A stretch of 64,000 nucleotides of DNA from Amaurobius ferox (GCA_951213105.1 OX578134.1:134536793-134600792), one strand, 5' to 3'. Positions 12,475-24,099 are shown, counted from the stretch's first letter. The notes: generated from the sequence alone by a model not told the origin. Program-made: numbers and translations.

Positions 12475-12900
12475 AGTCGATTTCGATTTTCCTTTACACA
12501 TTTTTATCACAATGCAATAACATCAAAAAAGCACTTCTCTTTGGATAATGAAACTTTATCTTAAGTAATAGAGAGATTAAAAATGAGAAATCGATATTTC
12601 CTATATATTTTGTACCCTAAAAAGACGACGCAATCCCATTTTGCCACAATTTTACTTCGAGATATTTAGTTGAGAATGTACATAAATATTTTTTCCTGAG
12701 ACAAACTTATATTTAATTGTTTTACTTACCAATCAGTTTTACTTCAACTTTTCCTTATACTTTTGATCACGACACAATAACAACGAAAAAGCACTTTCAA
12801 CAAAGGAAAAGCACTTCCCTTTGACTAATGGGCATTTATCCGAATGTTGCCAACAGATAAGATGGTAAAGATCGATTTGTTGTTGATATTTCTATGACAA
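12475..12900. repeat. Two-copy degenerate repeat, period about 260 bp
   Basis: CAATAACATCAAAAAAGCAC (12515) and CAATAACAACGAAAAAGCAC (12775) sit in matching contexts, with TTTCCTT before and an ACTTC-CTTTG stretch after. The second copy has an internal duplication of AAAGCACTT. Confidence 0.6.
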
Positions 12901-12901
12901 A

Positions 12902-12903
<2 letters not shown>

Positions 12904-12948
<45 letters not shown>
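12904..12948. repeat. (TA)n microsatellite
   Basis: Pure alternating TA over about 45 bases. Confidence 0.97.
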
Positions 12949-12949
<1 letters not shown>

Positions 12950-13157
12950 TCCGTTTTATTTTATTTTTCTGAAAATGGTGTAGAAAAAGAGCTGAATTAG
13001 TTTCCTATTTATAAACTAGAGGGCGTCCTTATAGCTAAAATCAGACAAAAATTACCGATACATACATACATACACACAGGTTAATAACATCGAGTGATAA
13101 CAAAACACATACACCAGGATTTCACGATTTTATGCATTCCTCAGCATTTAATAAACG

Positions 13158-13370
13158 ATGTCTGTAGTGGCAGCAAGAAAACTTGCTGTGTACTACAATT
13201 TGGTGAAACTCTATGGAGACCGACGGATTCAGCACTATCTCGCAGCCGGCATCCAATTTCCAAGGATTGAGCTTAGACTGCTAGGATTGCGCTCTCATTA
13301 CATATGCAGCAGTATGTGCGAATCGGTTTCTGATTGTAATGCACTCTACAGTATAGAACAGCAGAAATAA
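13158..13370 (+). other. Unassigned 70-codon frame with raised GC
   Basis: An ATG-initiated frame with codon use less AT-biased than flanking DNA runs to a stop at 13370, eight bases before the next family-1 element. It includes VYYNLVKLYGDRRIQHYLAA. I do not recognise a domain, and there is no promoter or splice evidence. It may be a fragment of a gene or transposon truncated by the insertion. Confidence 0.18.
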
Positions 13371-13377
13371 AAACCTG

Positions 13378-14172
13378 ATGTGGGCAGCACATGACTTTTC
13401 CTGCAGACTTATATCCACGTTCTCTTTATTTCAATTAAATTTAATTCACTTTTAATTCAATTTTCGTTCTCATTTGATAACTGGACTTATTTTCAAAGGT
13501 GGCGTGGAGCAAATACGAAAAAAACTAATATATCTCGAGAACGGCTAGTCTTAGTGTAATGCGGTTGGTCTTATTCTTATCTTCGTTAAAAATTACGTAT
13601 ATTAATTAAGCATTTAATGGATATATTTGAGCATACGTAGATTTTTAGTTTAAATTTTGACAATTTTTGCGGGCCATTCTGCAAAAAAGTTAGACTATTT
13701 TTTTCTGAATCCTACCAAAATCTAATCAGCACCAGGGTGACCCATACGTGACTCATCTACCGAATTTTGTGAAATTCGGTCCATTAGTTTTTCAGCTAGA
13801 GTGAATACAAGCTTTTGCGGGCCATTTCGCAAAAAAAGGCGGGTCCTTTTATCCCGAATCGTACCCAAAACTAATCAGCACCAGACTCGCCCACAAGTGA
13901 CTTACCTACAAAATTTTGTGAAATTCGGTGTATTAGTTTTTTAGTTAGAGTGGATAAAAAATCTGCACAAACAGACAGACATACAGACAGACACACAGAC
14001 AGACACACAGACAGACAGACACATAGACACACACACAGACGTCACGCTAAAAATGGTTTTTTCAGATTCTAAAGGTCTTGAAACGTGTAGATCCGTCGAA
14101 AACTCGAGTTGCGATTTTCGACATGATTCCAATACTTTCCCTATACATTACCATGTATTGCAGGGAAAGTAA
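13378..14172 (+). repeat. Family-1 non-autonomous element (subfamily A, copy 2)
   Basis: In this orientation the element opens with CTGATGTGGGCAGCACATGAC and TTTTCCTGCAG, continues with the CTCGAGAACGGCTAG block, two tandem ~135 bp units with CTAATCAGCACCAG and AAATTCGGT, and a CAGACAGACACACAG microsatellite (13965-14040). It ends with the GACGTCACGCTAAAAATGG and GTCGAAAACTCGAGTTGCG blocks and a terminal stem-loop built from ACTTTCCCT / AGGGAAAGT. It is flanked by A-runs on both sides, as is every copy. Confidence 0.85.
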
Positions 14173-14529
14173 AAAACTAGCTATATGCAATGGTATATTC
14201 AATGGGGACGTGATTTGGATATTACGCCTTTTAAATTGATATTTATTCAAAGTTTCGAATATTAAATTCTATTACAACTAACAATATCAGATCTTCATAA
14301 AACAGACCTTTCTGTAAATCAACTATAACGCAATGTAAATGTAAAAGTTACGTATGACATTTAATCCATTACGTTTCCTTACGTACAAAGTTTATACACG
14401 ATACTTACGTTTACATACGACGTGACGTAAACATAAAATGCAGTTCAACATTTGTGTCCTTTTTATCAATTTATTCGGATTACCTAGTGCAGATGTAATT
14501 ATTGAAAGTCGTACTGATTTAAAAAAAAA

Positions 14530-15316
14530 TCTGATGTGGGCAGCACATGACTTTCCCTGCAGACTTATATTAACGTTCTCTATATTTTAATTAAATTTAT
14601 TTCACTTTTAATTCAATTTTCGTTCTCATTCGGTAACCGGACTTATTTTCAAAGGTGGCGTAGAGAAAATACGGAAAACAAAAATATCTCGAGAACGGCT
14701 AGTCCTAGTGTAATGGGGTTGGTCTTATTATTTTCGTCGTTAAACATTACGTATTAAACGAGCATTTAATGGATATATTTGAGTATACCTAGTTCTTTAG
14801 TTTAAATTTTGACGATTTTTGCGGGCTATTTTGCAAAAAAAGTCTGGTTATTTTTTTTCTGAATCCTACCAAAATCTAATCAGCACCAGGGTACCCACAA
14901 GTTACTTTTCTACCGAATTTTGTGAAATTCGGTCCAGTAGTGTTTCAGTTAGAGTGGATACAAGCTTTTGCTAGCCATTTCGCAAAGAAAGGCGAGTTCT
15001 TTTATTCCAAATCGTACCCAAAACTAATCAGCACCAGACTCGCTCACAAGTGACTTACCTACCAAATTTTGTGAAATTCGGTACATTAGTTTTTTAGTTA
15101 GAGTGGATACAAAATCTGCACAGACAGACAGACACACAGACACACAGACAGACAGACACACAGACAGACAGACACACACACAGACGTCACGCTAAAAATG
15201 GTTTTTTCGTATTCTAGAGGTCTTGAAACGTGTAGATCCGTCGAAAACTCGAGTTGCGATTTTCGACATGATTCCAATACTTTCCCTATACATTACCATG
15301 TATTGAAGGGAAAGTA
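14530..15316 (+). repeat. Family-1 non-autonomous element (subfamily A, copy 3)
   Basis: This is a near full-length copy, closely similar to the 13378 copy and in the same orientation 350 bp away. Its two internal units run at about 14813-14959 and 14960-15115, and the CAGACAGACACACAGAC microsatellite at 15120-15183. The ends keep the hairpin ATGTG-GGCAG-CACAT at the left and the ACTTTCCCT...AGGGAAAGT stem-loop at the right. Confidence 0.87.
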
Positions 15317-15634
15317 AAAGAAAATATGTTTTAATACAATGTTTAAGTAGAATTTGAGATAATGCTTCATGTATATGTGACTGTGTACGAAATTTTCTAT
15401 TATTGATTGAAATTACACGACATATTTTAACTCTCTTATCATATCCATAACGTTTACATTTTTCTGCCGTATATACTACACAGTGACATAGGAGAGGAGG
15501 CAGGGGAACTATGACTCAAAGATATGAAATTTTCATATGAGTTCATAAAAATATTTTCAGAGATATTTTCAGTTTCATAGAGATTAATGGGGTGAACAGA
15601 CTACGCTATATCGATTTAACTACGATGCGTTTTG

Positions 15635-16448
15635 ATACTTTCCCTATAATATATGCTAATATTTATATAGAGAAAAAGTATTGGAATTATGTCGAAAATT
15701 GCAATTCGTGTTTTCGACGAATCTACATGTTTTGGTACCTCTAGAACACGAAAACATTATTTTTAGTTTGTATGTGTGTGTGTGTGTGTGTCTCTATCTG
15801 TGCAGTGTATGTATCTACTCTAACTCAAAAGCTAATTAACCAAATTTAGTAAAATTTTACAGGTAAGTCACTTGTCGGTACCCTGGTGCAGATTAGATTT
15901 TGGAATGATTCTTGATAAAAGAACCTTTTTTTTTGTTGCGAAATTATCCGCAAAAATCGCATTTATCCAGTCTAGCTAAAAAGCTAATTGACTAAATTTC
16001 ACAAAATTTCGTAGATAAGGATAAGTCACTTGTGGGTTACCCTGGTGCTGATTAGGTTTCGGTACGCTTCGGAAAAAAAACATGTCTTTTTTTACGAAAT
16101 GGACCGCAAGAATCTTCAAAGTCTGAAAGAAAACACTACGTATGTTCAAATGCATCAATTAAATGCTTGTTGCATAGGTAATTTCTAACGATGAAGAAAA
16201 TAAAACCAATCCCATTACTTTAGGACTAACCGTTTTCGAGGAAACTTCTTCGCATTTCTGTTACGCCACCTTTGAAAATATGTCCAATTACCAAATGAAA
16301 AAGAAATTGAATTAAAAGTGCAAATTCAATGGAATTTAAAATAATTACCGTTTGTTACTTTGTGCAATTAATCCCAATTAATTATTAAATAAGTAAAAAA
16401 TGAATTTCAGCCTCTAGAAAAGTCGAGTGCTGCCTACATCAGATTTTT
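15635..16448 (-). repeat. Family-1 non-autonomous element (subfamily A, diverged copy 4)
   Basis: Reverse of the two previous copies and more diverged: it opens ATACTTTCCCTATAATATATG, has a (TG)n run at 15772-15790 in place of TCTG, and ends with GAAAAGTCGAGTGCTGCCTACATCAGA. All internal blocks (GTTTTCGACGAATC, CCTGGTGCTGATTAG) are recognisable. Reverse-strand frame 15976-16158 is a by-product. Confidence 0.8.
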
Positions 16449-16499
16449 TTATAGTTAAAAGTGGACCCTATACAACGCGGTTTTCAATTTAAAGACGGT

Positions 16500-16795
16500 T
16501 ATCACATACATACTGCTGACGGAGACTGACTAAGAGACTCCTCAGCCCAAACTACTGAAGGTAGAAACTTGAACCGTGAATACATGTGGGACTTGACCCT
16601 TAGATAATGGGGAAAATCGGAAATATTTGAATGTTCTTAAAAAATTGATTTTTTTTTCTTTATGTAAAACAGTTGAGTGAGACTTTACTGACTAAGGCAC
16701 AATTCCAAACCCGACGTTAGGAACTTGTAACTTTGCATACACGTGGGTTTTGACCTCCAGATAAAGGGGCAATCAAAAATCCTGGAATTTTGTTC
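16500..16795. repeat. Two-unit degenerate repeat, about 155 bp period
   Basis: GAGACTGACTAAGAGACTCC ... GAATACATGTGGGACTTGACC ... GATAATGGGG at 16520-16615 recurs as GAGACTTTACTGACTAAGGC ... GCATACACGTGGGTTTTGACC ... GATAAAGGGG at 16680-16770. Confidence 0.6.
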
Positions 16796-17929
16796 GATAA
16801 ATTTTTAAATCGCAGAATCGTTTGTTCTAACATTTTTTCAGCTACAACTCGTGAACGGCTAAACACATAAAATTCGTTTTTATGCCATCAAATGCAGAAA
16901 ACAACATCCTAAACTTTTAATAAACTCTATGGACGTACAATTAATCGTTCTTGAGATATTTTATTGTACAGTTACAGCATATGTTTTTTCTTTATATTTT
17001 ATCAGTGAATATATAGCTTCCGATCCAATTGTAGAACTATGATAACTTAGTTGCGCTTCCAATACCGAAATCGTTTGTTGATATTTTTAATTCGAAGAAT
17101 TGAAAAATAGTGCTATAATAAATTGATTTGTTTGAAAACGTTGAAAAAAATGTCAACATAAAGTGATAGGAGAATGTTAGAAATAATGTTTAACATATCG
17201 CAAGTTCACTGTTACGAAAATTTTTAAATGTGCGCCATTTTTATGTTTAAATTTGAAACAGATTTTGATATTCAGAACTTTTATTAAAGGTATAGACGTC
17301 GCACTCAGTGATGACTAGACATTCGTTGGCACGAAGCGTGGGTGGAAATGTCTAGTTGTTCATGCATTTCTTAAGACAAGAAAAAAAGAACGGGAATAAA
17401 AGGAAAAAAAGAAATATGTACTAATTTCATTCTGCCAATTCCTTACATTCTTGTGTCATAATTTCTGGAGTTATAATGCATGTATAATGAAGTATTAATG
17501 TATAATGCATACGTATCTATCTACATATGTATAATCAAGTTATAATGAATGCTGCATTCATAAAACGAAACTTAAATTGAGATATTTTACAACAGATTAA
17601 AATAAATGAACCTCTTTGATCAGCAGCAAAATACGTAAATTAAATTTTAAGTCTTCCTTTCATGCATAGCATATCAAATATTTGTAAATTGTAATTGAAA
17701 ATTCGTGAAATAATATATTCATGAATTACTTATGAATTAATATACTTTCTTTTCTTATATAAGTGAAATATATATTAGTCAGCAAATAAAAAAAATACTA
17801 ATCGAAACATTAAACGCCCCATAATTTTTTCCGCGATCTAAAGAAAATGAAAATAATTCTATGCAATCTTAGGAAACAAAAATTCCATTCAGTAGCAAAA
17901 TATGATAACGATCAAAAATTTTTTCATTT
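16796..17929. other. Gene-free AT-rich stretch
   Basis: One short hairpin with ACTAGACATT / AATGTCTAGT arms occurs at about 17319-17358. No gene is seen. Confidence 0.5.
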
Positions 17930-18150
17930 ATATTCTTTAATTGTTTTTCTGGTATTTACTTAAAAAATGTACAAGAAAAAATGTCAAGTATCAAACGAAC
18001 TTTGATCAATATAATCGTATTAATATTTTTTTTTCCAGAATTATAAAGCCGCCCGTCCACATATTGATTGGTGGAGAATGGAAAAATAAAAAGGGTAGAA
18101 AATATTTTACCAAATGTTAGTAAAATTGTTGATAAGTGGATTAGGTTTAG
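17930..18150. repeat. Dispersed repeat family E, diverged copy
   Basis: TTATAAAGCCGCCCGTCCAC then ATTGATTGGTGGAGAATGG matches TTATAAAGTCTCCTACATAC then TGATTGGTTGAAAATGC at 41238-41275, and the GGAGAATGGA phrase in copies at 31574 and 35376. Confidence 0.5.
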
Positions 18151-18517
18151 AGTAGTGTAAAAAAATCACAGCTTTCTTCTGCTTGTATCGGTTTGGGCTG
18201 TTAATTACTAAATTTAGTTTGTTACTTTTGAGGAACTGAAGACAATACTGTATTTGTATTTTAATGGTATAAATTTTACGGCATATTTGACTTTAGAAAA
18301 TTTTTACCATTACAATCATTACAAAATCTATTTCGTTACTTAAAATCTATTTTTGTTATGCCTATTTCATAAAAACAGATTGGGACAGTAAAACACAGAG
18401 TCTTTCTGATAACCGTTTATTCGTGATCTATGTATTATTTATTTGTTTTAGTATAAAATTATTCATAAAAAATTTGGCTCTTACAAGACTTTTCCTTTTA
18501 AACATAGAGTGTTAACC
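18151..18517. other. Gene-free AT-rich stretch
   Basis: Nothing recognised. Confidence 0.5.
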
Positions 18518-18785
18518 TTTTGTTTACAGGTGGGACAGCGTCCATCCCAAACGAAGAACCTCCCAAAAAGACAGGTATTTGACATACCCTATCACAAACA
18601 GTTCGGTCCCCCTTTGCAGGCATTGGCGTCCGTTCATCCCAAACGAAGAACCTGTCAAAAATACAAGTATTTGACATACCCTATACAAACAGTTCGATCC
18701 CCCTTAGCAGGCATTGGCGTCCGTCCATCCCAAACAAAGAACCTCCTAAAAAGACAGGTATCTGACATATATTCGTTTGGGATGG
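18518..18785 (+). repeat. Fold-back element remnant with 91-92 bp tandem units
   Basis: It starts with CTTTTGTTTACAGGTGGGAC, the same terminus as the elements at 34313 and 44051. The phrase TCCATCCCAAACGAAGAACC recurs at 18541, 18633 (TTC) and 18724 (AAACAAAG), giving three units of 91-92 bp that each include AAAAAGACAGGTATTTGACA and TTGCAGGCATTGGCGTCC. Near 18771 the phrase appears inverted (TTCGTTTGGGATGGACAGAC), so a second arm starts but is broken off. A forward frame of 126 codons runs through the tandem units because 92/91 spacing leaves few stops; I do not consider it a gene. Confidence 0.75.
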
Positions 18786-18948
18786 ACAGACGTATATATA
18801 TATATATATATATAATGTGTGTGTGTACATATACACTAACATTTAAATCACGCTTAAAACGTGCTCTTTGGTCAAAAACTCGAATATGAATTTTCGATTC
18901 TGTCACAACACTTTCTTTACACTATGCAACATATGTAGGGAAAGTAAA
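18786..18948 (+). repeat. Family-1 terminal fragment
   Basis: After (TA)n and (GT)n runs the sequence TCACGCTTAAAACGTGCTC, AAAACTCGAATATGAATTTTCG and a stem-loop ending GTAGGGAAAGTAAAA match the right-hand end of family-1 elements. The rest of the element is missing and its left side abuts the fold-back remnant. Confidence 0.65.
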
Positions 18949-19756
18949 AATAACTACATTATTGAATGCCGAGACGTGGGATTTCACTTTAGGAGTTCCC
19001 AGCGTTTATAGCTTTAACCCCCTGTATATGCCAACATATGTATACTTGATATTATTTGAGTAGAACAGATTTGAACTTAAAATTAAATAATTATTTTATT
19101 TTCCCCATGTGCAGAATGGTATGGTAATTACAATTGAGATATTACATTTAAGTACTTCAAAGAGTTTTTGAAATAAGAGTTAAAATTATTAAGATAATTG
19201 CAATTGTTCCGTGGGGAGTCACCCTCCAAAGCGCTAACCGCTCTCAGAGCTGCTTAGGTATTCAGCTAAAAGAAAATCAGTTAATAAAATGGGGTGACCG
19301 CAACTATATTATTGAACTTCAACATTTCTACATATTTTATAAAACGTTATAAAAATTATCGTGGATAATACTTCAAGTAATATGTGTATTAAATATGTGC
19401 TATCTTAAATAATCTTAGAGAACGCAAGAGAGAAACTTTCAAGAGAGAAAATTTATATAACGGCAAACATGTCATTTGAATCTGGTAGGTTTTCTGGATC
19501 TTCTGCAAAAAAGGCGAATCGAAAACAAAAGTTTGAACACGTGCTCTCGTTGTAAGTAGTCTTAATAATTTTCTTCCGGAGTACTAAACTCTCTCACACG
19601 CTCATATACGGAGAAATGGGAAGAAGAAAGGAGAAATTCTCCAAATTCCGTCAAGTGTTATAATAATTAGATTATAGGTGAATAATTCGTAGAAAAATTC
19701 CTATTTTTTTTCTGACTATAGCCTTGTTATGTTAATGACTGTCACTAGCCATGAAA
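18949..19756. other. Gene-free stretch including a family-E fragment
   Basis: About 19555-19690 resembles family E: CTCACACGCTCATATACGGAGAAATGGG, AATTCTCCAAATTCCG and TAATTAGATTATAGG parallel copies at 31560 and 35370. No gene is visible. Confidence 0.5.
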
Positions 19757-21548
19757 TTAGGGTAATGATTCCCAACATTTCTGTTAAGCGAAACCTTTGA
19801 AATAGTTCTTAAAATTCCTCATAATTCCTATTTAGCTGATATACTCGTATATTAGGAGCGATAATAATTATTAACTAACTCATACTTTTGAATGAAATAT
19901 TATAAGAGTATTTATTCCCTATTTGTTTTTATTAATCACTAATAAAAAATAATAAATGTTTTTGCCTTGCATCTGGCTTATTAGTTACAGGCACACATTT
20001 TGTTCATATTTTATAATAATTTTGTGTCAATATATTTGTTTTTCGTAAAAATGTTATGAGAAACAAACTTTTTTTAATTTATTTTTTGATACATTCACAT
20101 TTTCATGTGATATGACTTAGAATATTTTAATTGGTTTGGCATTTTTTTCAAATTTTTTTTCTGGCAACCCTATGAATAGTTGTCGGGAGTGCTAGTAATG
20201 ATCATTACTGCCAACTGAATTCCTTACCCCTACAAAAAATTTCCCTGCTTCAACAAAATAACTCTTTCCAATCTAACATCCAGCCAAGCTACATTTTCAA
20301 CATGCTTCATTGCTTTATTAATACATCAGCTTAAATCCTAAATAATTTTAATTTTCTACTCCACTAAAACAATCGAATGTGGGCAGCACATGACTTTTCC
20401 TGCAGACTCAAATTCGTTTTCTCTTCATTTCTTTAATAATTCATTAACTTGAGTTTAATTGCACAAAATAACACTGAATTGTACTTTTAATTCAATTTTT
20501 GTTTTTATTTGGTAATTGGACATTTTTTTCAAATGTGGCGTAACAAAAATGCCAAAAAAAAAACTAAAATATATCGAGAACAGCTAGTCCTACAGTACTT
20601 GGGTTGGTCTTATTATTTTTGTCGTTAAAAATTACGTATAAAACAAGCATTAATTGAAATATTTGAGCACACGTAGATTTTATTTTTAACTTTAACGATT
20701 TTTGCGGCCATTTCACAAAATAAAACATGTTTTTCTTTTCCGAATTGTACCAAACTCTAATCAGCACCAGGTTATCCTATAAGTGATTTATCTACTAAAT
20801 TTTATGAAATTTGGTCTATTAGTTTTTCAGCTAGATCTATTAGTTTTTCTATTAGTTTTAGCTAGATCTAGCTTAGTTTATCTATTAGTTTTTCTGTTAG
20901 TTTTAGCTTAGTTTTTTATTAGTTTCTCTATTAGTTTTAGCAAGATCTATTAGTTGGTCTATTAGTTTTTCAGCCATTTCGCAAAAAAAAGGCAGGTTTT
21001 TTAATATCGAATCGTACCAAAATCTAATCAGCACTAGATTCACCAACAAGTGACTTCTACCAAATTTTATGAAATTCTGTCAATTAGTTTTTCAGTTAGA
21101 ATGGATACAAATCTGCACAGACAGACAGACGCAGACACACACACACACACACACACACACAGACGTCACGATAAAAATAGGGTTTTGTGTTCTAGAGGTC
21201 CCAAAACGTGTAGATCCGTCGAAAACTCGAGTTGCGATTTTCAGTTAAAATGGATACAAAATTTGCACAGACAGACACACACACACACACAAAAACACAG
21301 ACGTCACGCTAAAATAGTTTTTTAGTGTTTTTGAGGTTCCAAAACGTGCAGATACAATATCTAAAATCGAGTTGCGATTTTCGGCACGATTCTAATACTT
21401 CCCATATACATTACCATGTGTTGCAGAGAAAGTAAAAAGAGGTAAGTTGTACTTTTTTCGCCAACTTTTCCAAATTCTCACGGAACCCTAGGCATAAGCT
21501 TATGAACCCCAGGTTTCAACAAAACCCTGGTTGGGAATCACTATCTTA
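19757..21548. mobile_element. hAT-like element remnant interrupted by a nested family-1 copy
   Basis: The left end TGATTCCCAACATT and the right end GGTTGGGAATCACTA form a terminal inverted repeat of the CAGTGATTCCCAACC type used by hAT transposons. A block at 20159-20215 (GGCAACCCTATGAATAGTTG, GGGAGTGCTAGTAATGATCA) is present in inverse orientation in the related fragment at 44755-44810, and CTCACGGAACCCTAGG near the right end matches GCGGAACCCTAGGGC at 44512. The family-1 copy at 20378-21436 sits inside. No transposase sequence was recognised, so this is a non-autonomous or decayed copy. The eight-base target duplication expected of hAT elements is not clear. Confidence 0.5.
20378..21436 (+). 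repeat. Family-1 non-autonomous element with internal expansions (copy 5)
   Basis: Left end AATGTGGGCAGCACATGAC and right end ACTTCCCATATACATTACC...GAGAAAGTAAAA identify it. Unlike other copies it has gained a TCTATTAGTTTTT local expansion at about 20815-20970 and a direct duplication of the block from the TTAGAATGGATACAAA phrase to GAGTTGCGATTTTC (about 21090-21241 and 21242-21385), each with its own CAGACACACAC tract. Total length is about 1060 instead of 780 bases. Confidence 0.8.
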
Positions 21549-21599
21549 GGTTGGTAATAGTTATATAAATTTTGATGTTAATGACGTCTGGGTCTTTGT

Positions 21600-22215
21600 C
21601 TGTATATGTCCTTGGTTAGAATCGTATCTGTACGAAAAATGTAAACACTTTAAATGCTCATGTCTCCGAATCTAAAAGATAAAAATGTAGACAATATTCA
21701 CTTGTTTACTTACCATTTATGAATAAACTAAAATAAGTTCAATAATTTAATATTTTGAATTCATTTTTTTCGAATATACTAAAAAGTTTTTGTTTAAGCG
21801 AATTTTTGCATCACTTTGCTTAATTTTACTCGTGATATATTCTAAACTATACAATATATGTACAAACAATAAACAACAAAAGTTTAAGTTGCAAAATCCA
21901 GTTTTTAGATCAATAATTTGCTTTTACAAAGTTCTTATAGTTTTTTAGAAATCATCTTATGAAGTTGAAGGAGATTGAGAATTTTAACATTTTTAAAGTT
22001 CATAATGCTTATATCTTGAAAACTAAATGTGTTAGCTATAAACAGTAATGAAGTAATTTGTAGCCCTTTAAAAGCATTACAAGGATATAAAATCATATTT
22101 GGGATCATTTCTTAGTTCTCGAAATAAAGTGGTTAAAGTTTCGATATTTTAATATTTTGACTTGTTTTCAAGAAGAAAGTTTTCCATTGCTGTAACATTA
22201 TTGGTGAACAAACAC
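21600..22215. repeat. Dispersed repeat family D, copy 1
   Basis: This aligns with 46085-47245: AAATGTAAACACTTTAAATG versus AAATGTAAATACTTTGGACG, CTCCGAATCTAAAAGATAAA versus CTCCGAACCTAATAGATAAA, ATCTTATGAAGTTGAAGGAG versus GTCTTATCAAGTTGAAAAAG, and TTTTCCATTGCTGTAA versus TTTTCCAATGGGTGGGAAAGCTGTAA. Here the region homologous to the 68 bp unit is single copy (about 22001-22085). No coding sequence seen. Confidence 0.65.
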
Positions 22216-22545
22216 AATATATTTTGTTTTGTTTAAACAAAAAATAGGACGCAAAGTGCACTTGGTGATTTTATAGATGTATAATGATTGTTGCGGTTTG
22301 GAGAGAAGAAATGGAAGTAAGAAATTTAATTACATATTTATGTTCCTCCAGGCAAAATTATCGATTCACTTGAATATTAAATCTTGTTAGTGATATAAGT
22401 GTAGTTTATATGCCGCCAGGCAAATTAGTTAATAATTTAATAGTTTATAGTGCAGTTAGTCTATGTTCGATATCGGGCTGAAATCAGGGTTTTTTTAGTA
22501 TCGCAATATGAAATAAGAATTAGTTTGGAAGACACTCCCGTTGAA

Positions 22546-22596
22546 GATACCAGTATCCGTTGACCGGTTTCGCTCTTATTCTGTGCTCATCAGAAT
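22546..22596 (-). ncRNA. Hammerhead-like ribozyme motif
   Basis: The reverse strand reads CTGATGAG, then 14 bases, then CGAAACCGG and CAACGGATACTGGTATC. CTGATGA and GAAA are the two invariant core boxes of the hammerhead ribozyme, and a CCG/CGG helix can follow as a short stem III. Stem II is weak: only two G-C pairs next to the core are obvious. Hammerhead motifs are known in the terminal repeats of Penelope-like elements, so this may be a PLE relic, though I see no PLE ORF within 2 kb. Catalytic competence is doubtful. Confidence 0.35.
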
Positions 22597-22599
22597 GAG

Positions 22600-24099
22600 T
22601 AAACAAATATCTGAATAGCAGCAAGGGACTTGCTATAAGCCAAAATTTTTGCTATCTTCTATGGGAACTGATAAGTTCAGTCCTTTCACGTGGCCAGCAT
22701 TAAATCCATTTAAAATTTACCTCAGGCCCCACCACGAAGCTACTAAGGCAAAGTTCATAAACACAAAACTCGCGTGTTTATAAAGTGTTTCTGTGTTTAT
22801 GAAGAATTAGTTTGATAGGCTAATTAATTGGGATCGAAAAATATAAAATAAAAATTGCAACACAAATTTAATATTAGGAACTCAAAACTTCAACCAGTCA
22901 TAACTCCCCAACGGATTGAGTAAAATATATAAATTTTATATGATTTCTAGGCGTTTTAACCAGAAGAATTAGAATCTGTTATCAAAAGTGGGTATTACCC
23001 TTTGAAAAATCGAGTTGGTACAAAATTTAATATGGAGGCGACCCCTTATGCAAATTAGATACACGTTTATTTATGGAAGACATTATTCAGAATCTAATGA
23101 TATATTTGGTTTCACGGTATCACCCGAAGAGCCGAAATAACGAGTAGTGTTCATATATATATTTTTTTCTACTGAATGGCATTTGTACTTCATAAGCAAG
23201 GGAATAAATATTAGCTCTAATCTTTTATCTTAATTTTTAACACAATTTAGGTAAATGAATTCATTATACAAAGCATGACAATAAATTGCAACTTGAATTT
23301 CATGAATATTTATAATTATATTTTTCTTTCAAATCACATGTTTTTCTTTGTGCAGAGTTGAAATAAAATTCAAATGAATGAGCAAAAATTTAACCAAACC
23401 ATTAACCAGCAAGATTTTTTTTTTTTACATTTCTAATCATTTAAAAAAATGTATCTTTGAAAACCTTTTCCATAATCTCAGAAAAAAAAATCCAATCGAT
23501 AGAACGAAAAGATAAGCGTTGTCAAACATTTCATTTGCGTCTTGGATGATTTTTTTTTCTGGTTTTTTCATAAAAAAAAATGAGGACTGTAAGTGAAAGT
23601 ACGCACTTATTATCCGTAAAATCGCACAACAAAAAGTTTCTTGACAATTCTTTACTGAAAAGCAAATGTCAAAAGAATTCTTTTTTTTTAGTTTTCTTCC
23701 CGGAAACAAATCTATCTTATCGAAAAACAAGAAGACGTCTTAATAAGAAATTTCTTAGAATCTAAAAGAAAAGCATTATGCTGAATGAAGGTGGCATGCT
23801 ATGCCAGTGAAAATGCGAAATATTTGTCATGGCTTGATAGAAGCATTTACATGAAAAATGAGTGACTCCTGATGTTTCATGGTCATTATCAGTCTATTTC
23901 AATATGTCAGAAAAACGGTATGTAATTTTTGGTAACTGCCTATTGCTTTCATTCTTCCAGCAATCGAACAGAAAAAATGTATGTACTGTAAGGACCGGTT
24001 GAAGTGCTTATTCTTCAAAAGTGAGCAGAGGAGAAATTTTAAATCACTAATATTTATATAATTATCTAACGTGCTGATGTGATTTTGTGTCTTCGGACA
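22600..24099. other. Gene-free AT-rich stretch
   Basis: A CATAACTCCCCAACGGATTGAG phrase near 22898 resembles the module shared by family-1 type elements. Homopolymer-rich sequence at 23410-23765 resembles the upstream part of family E at 35210-35280. Open frames there are by-products of A/T runs. Confidence 0.45.

Noticed and set aside
13941..14132. Cys/Val/Ser-rich reverse-strand frame
   Set aside because: Translation of the CAGACAGACACACAG microsatellite of a family-1 element.
17319..17358. Short hairpin ACTAGACATT/AATGTCTAGT
   Set aside because: Single short inverted repeat with no second copy or target duplication; such hairpins are expected by chance in AT-rich DNA of this length.
18509..18889. 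126-codon forward frame
   Set aside because: It is three diverged copies of a 91-92 bp tandem unit plus (TA)n and (GT)n; the frame is not kept in the copies at 34.3 and 44.1 kb.
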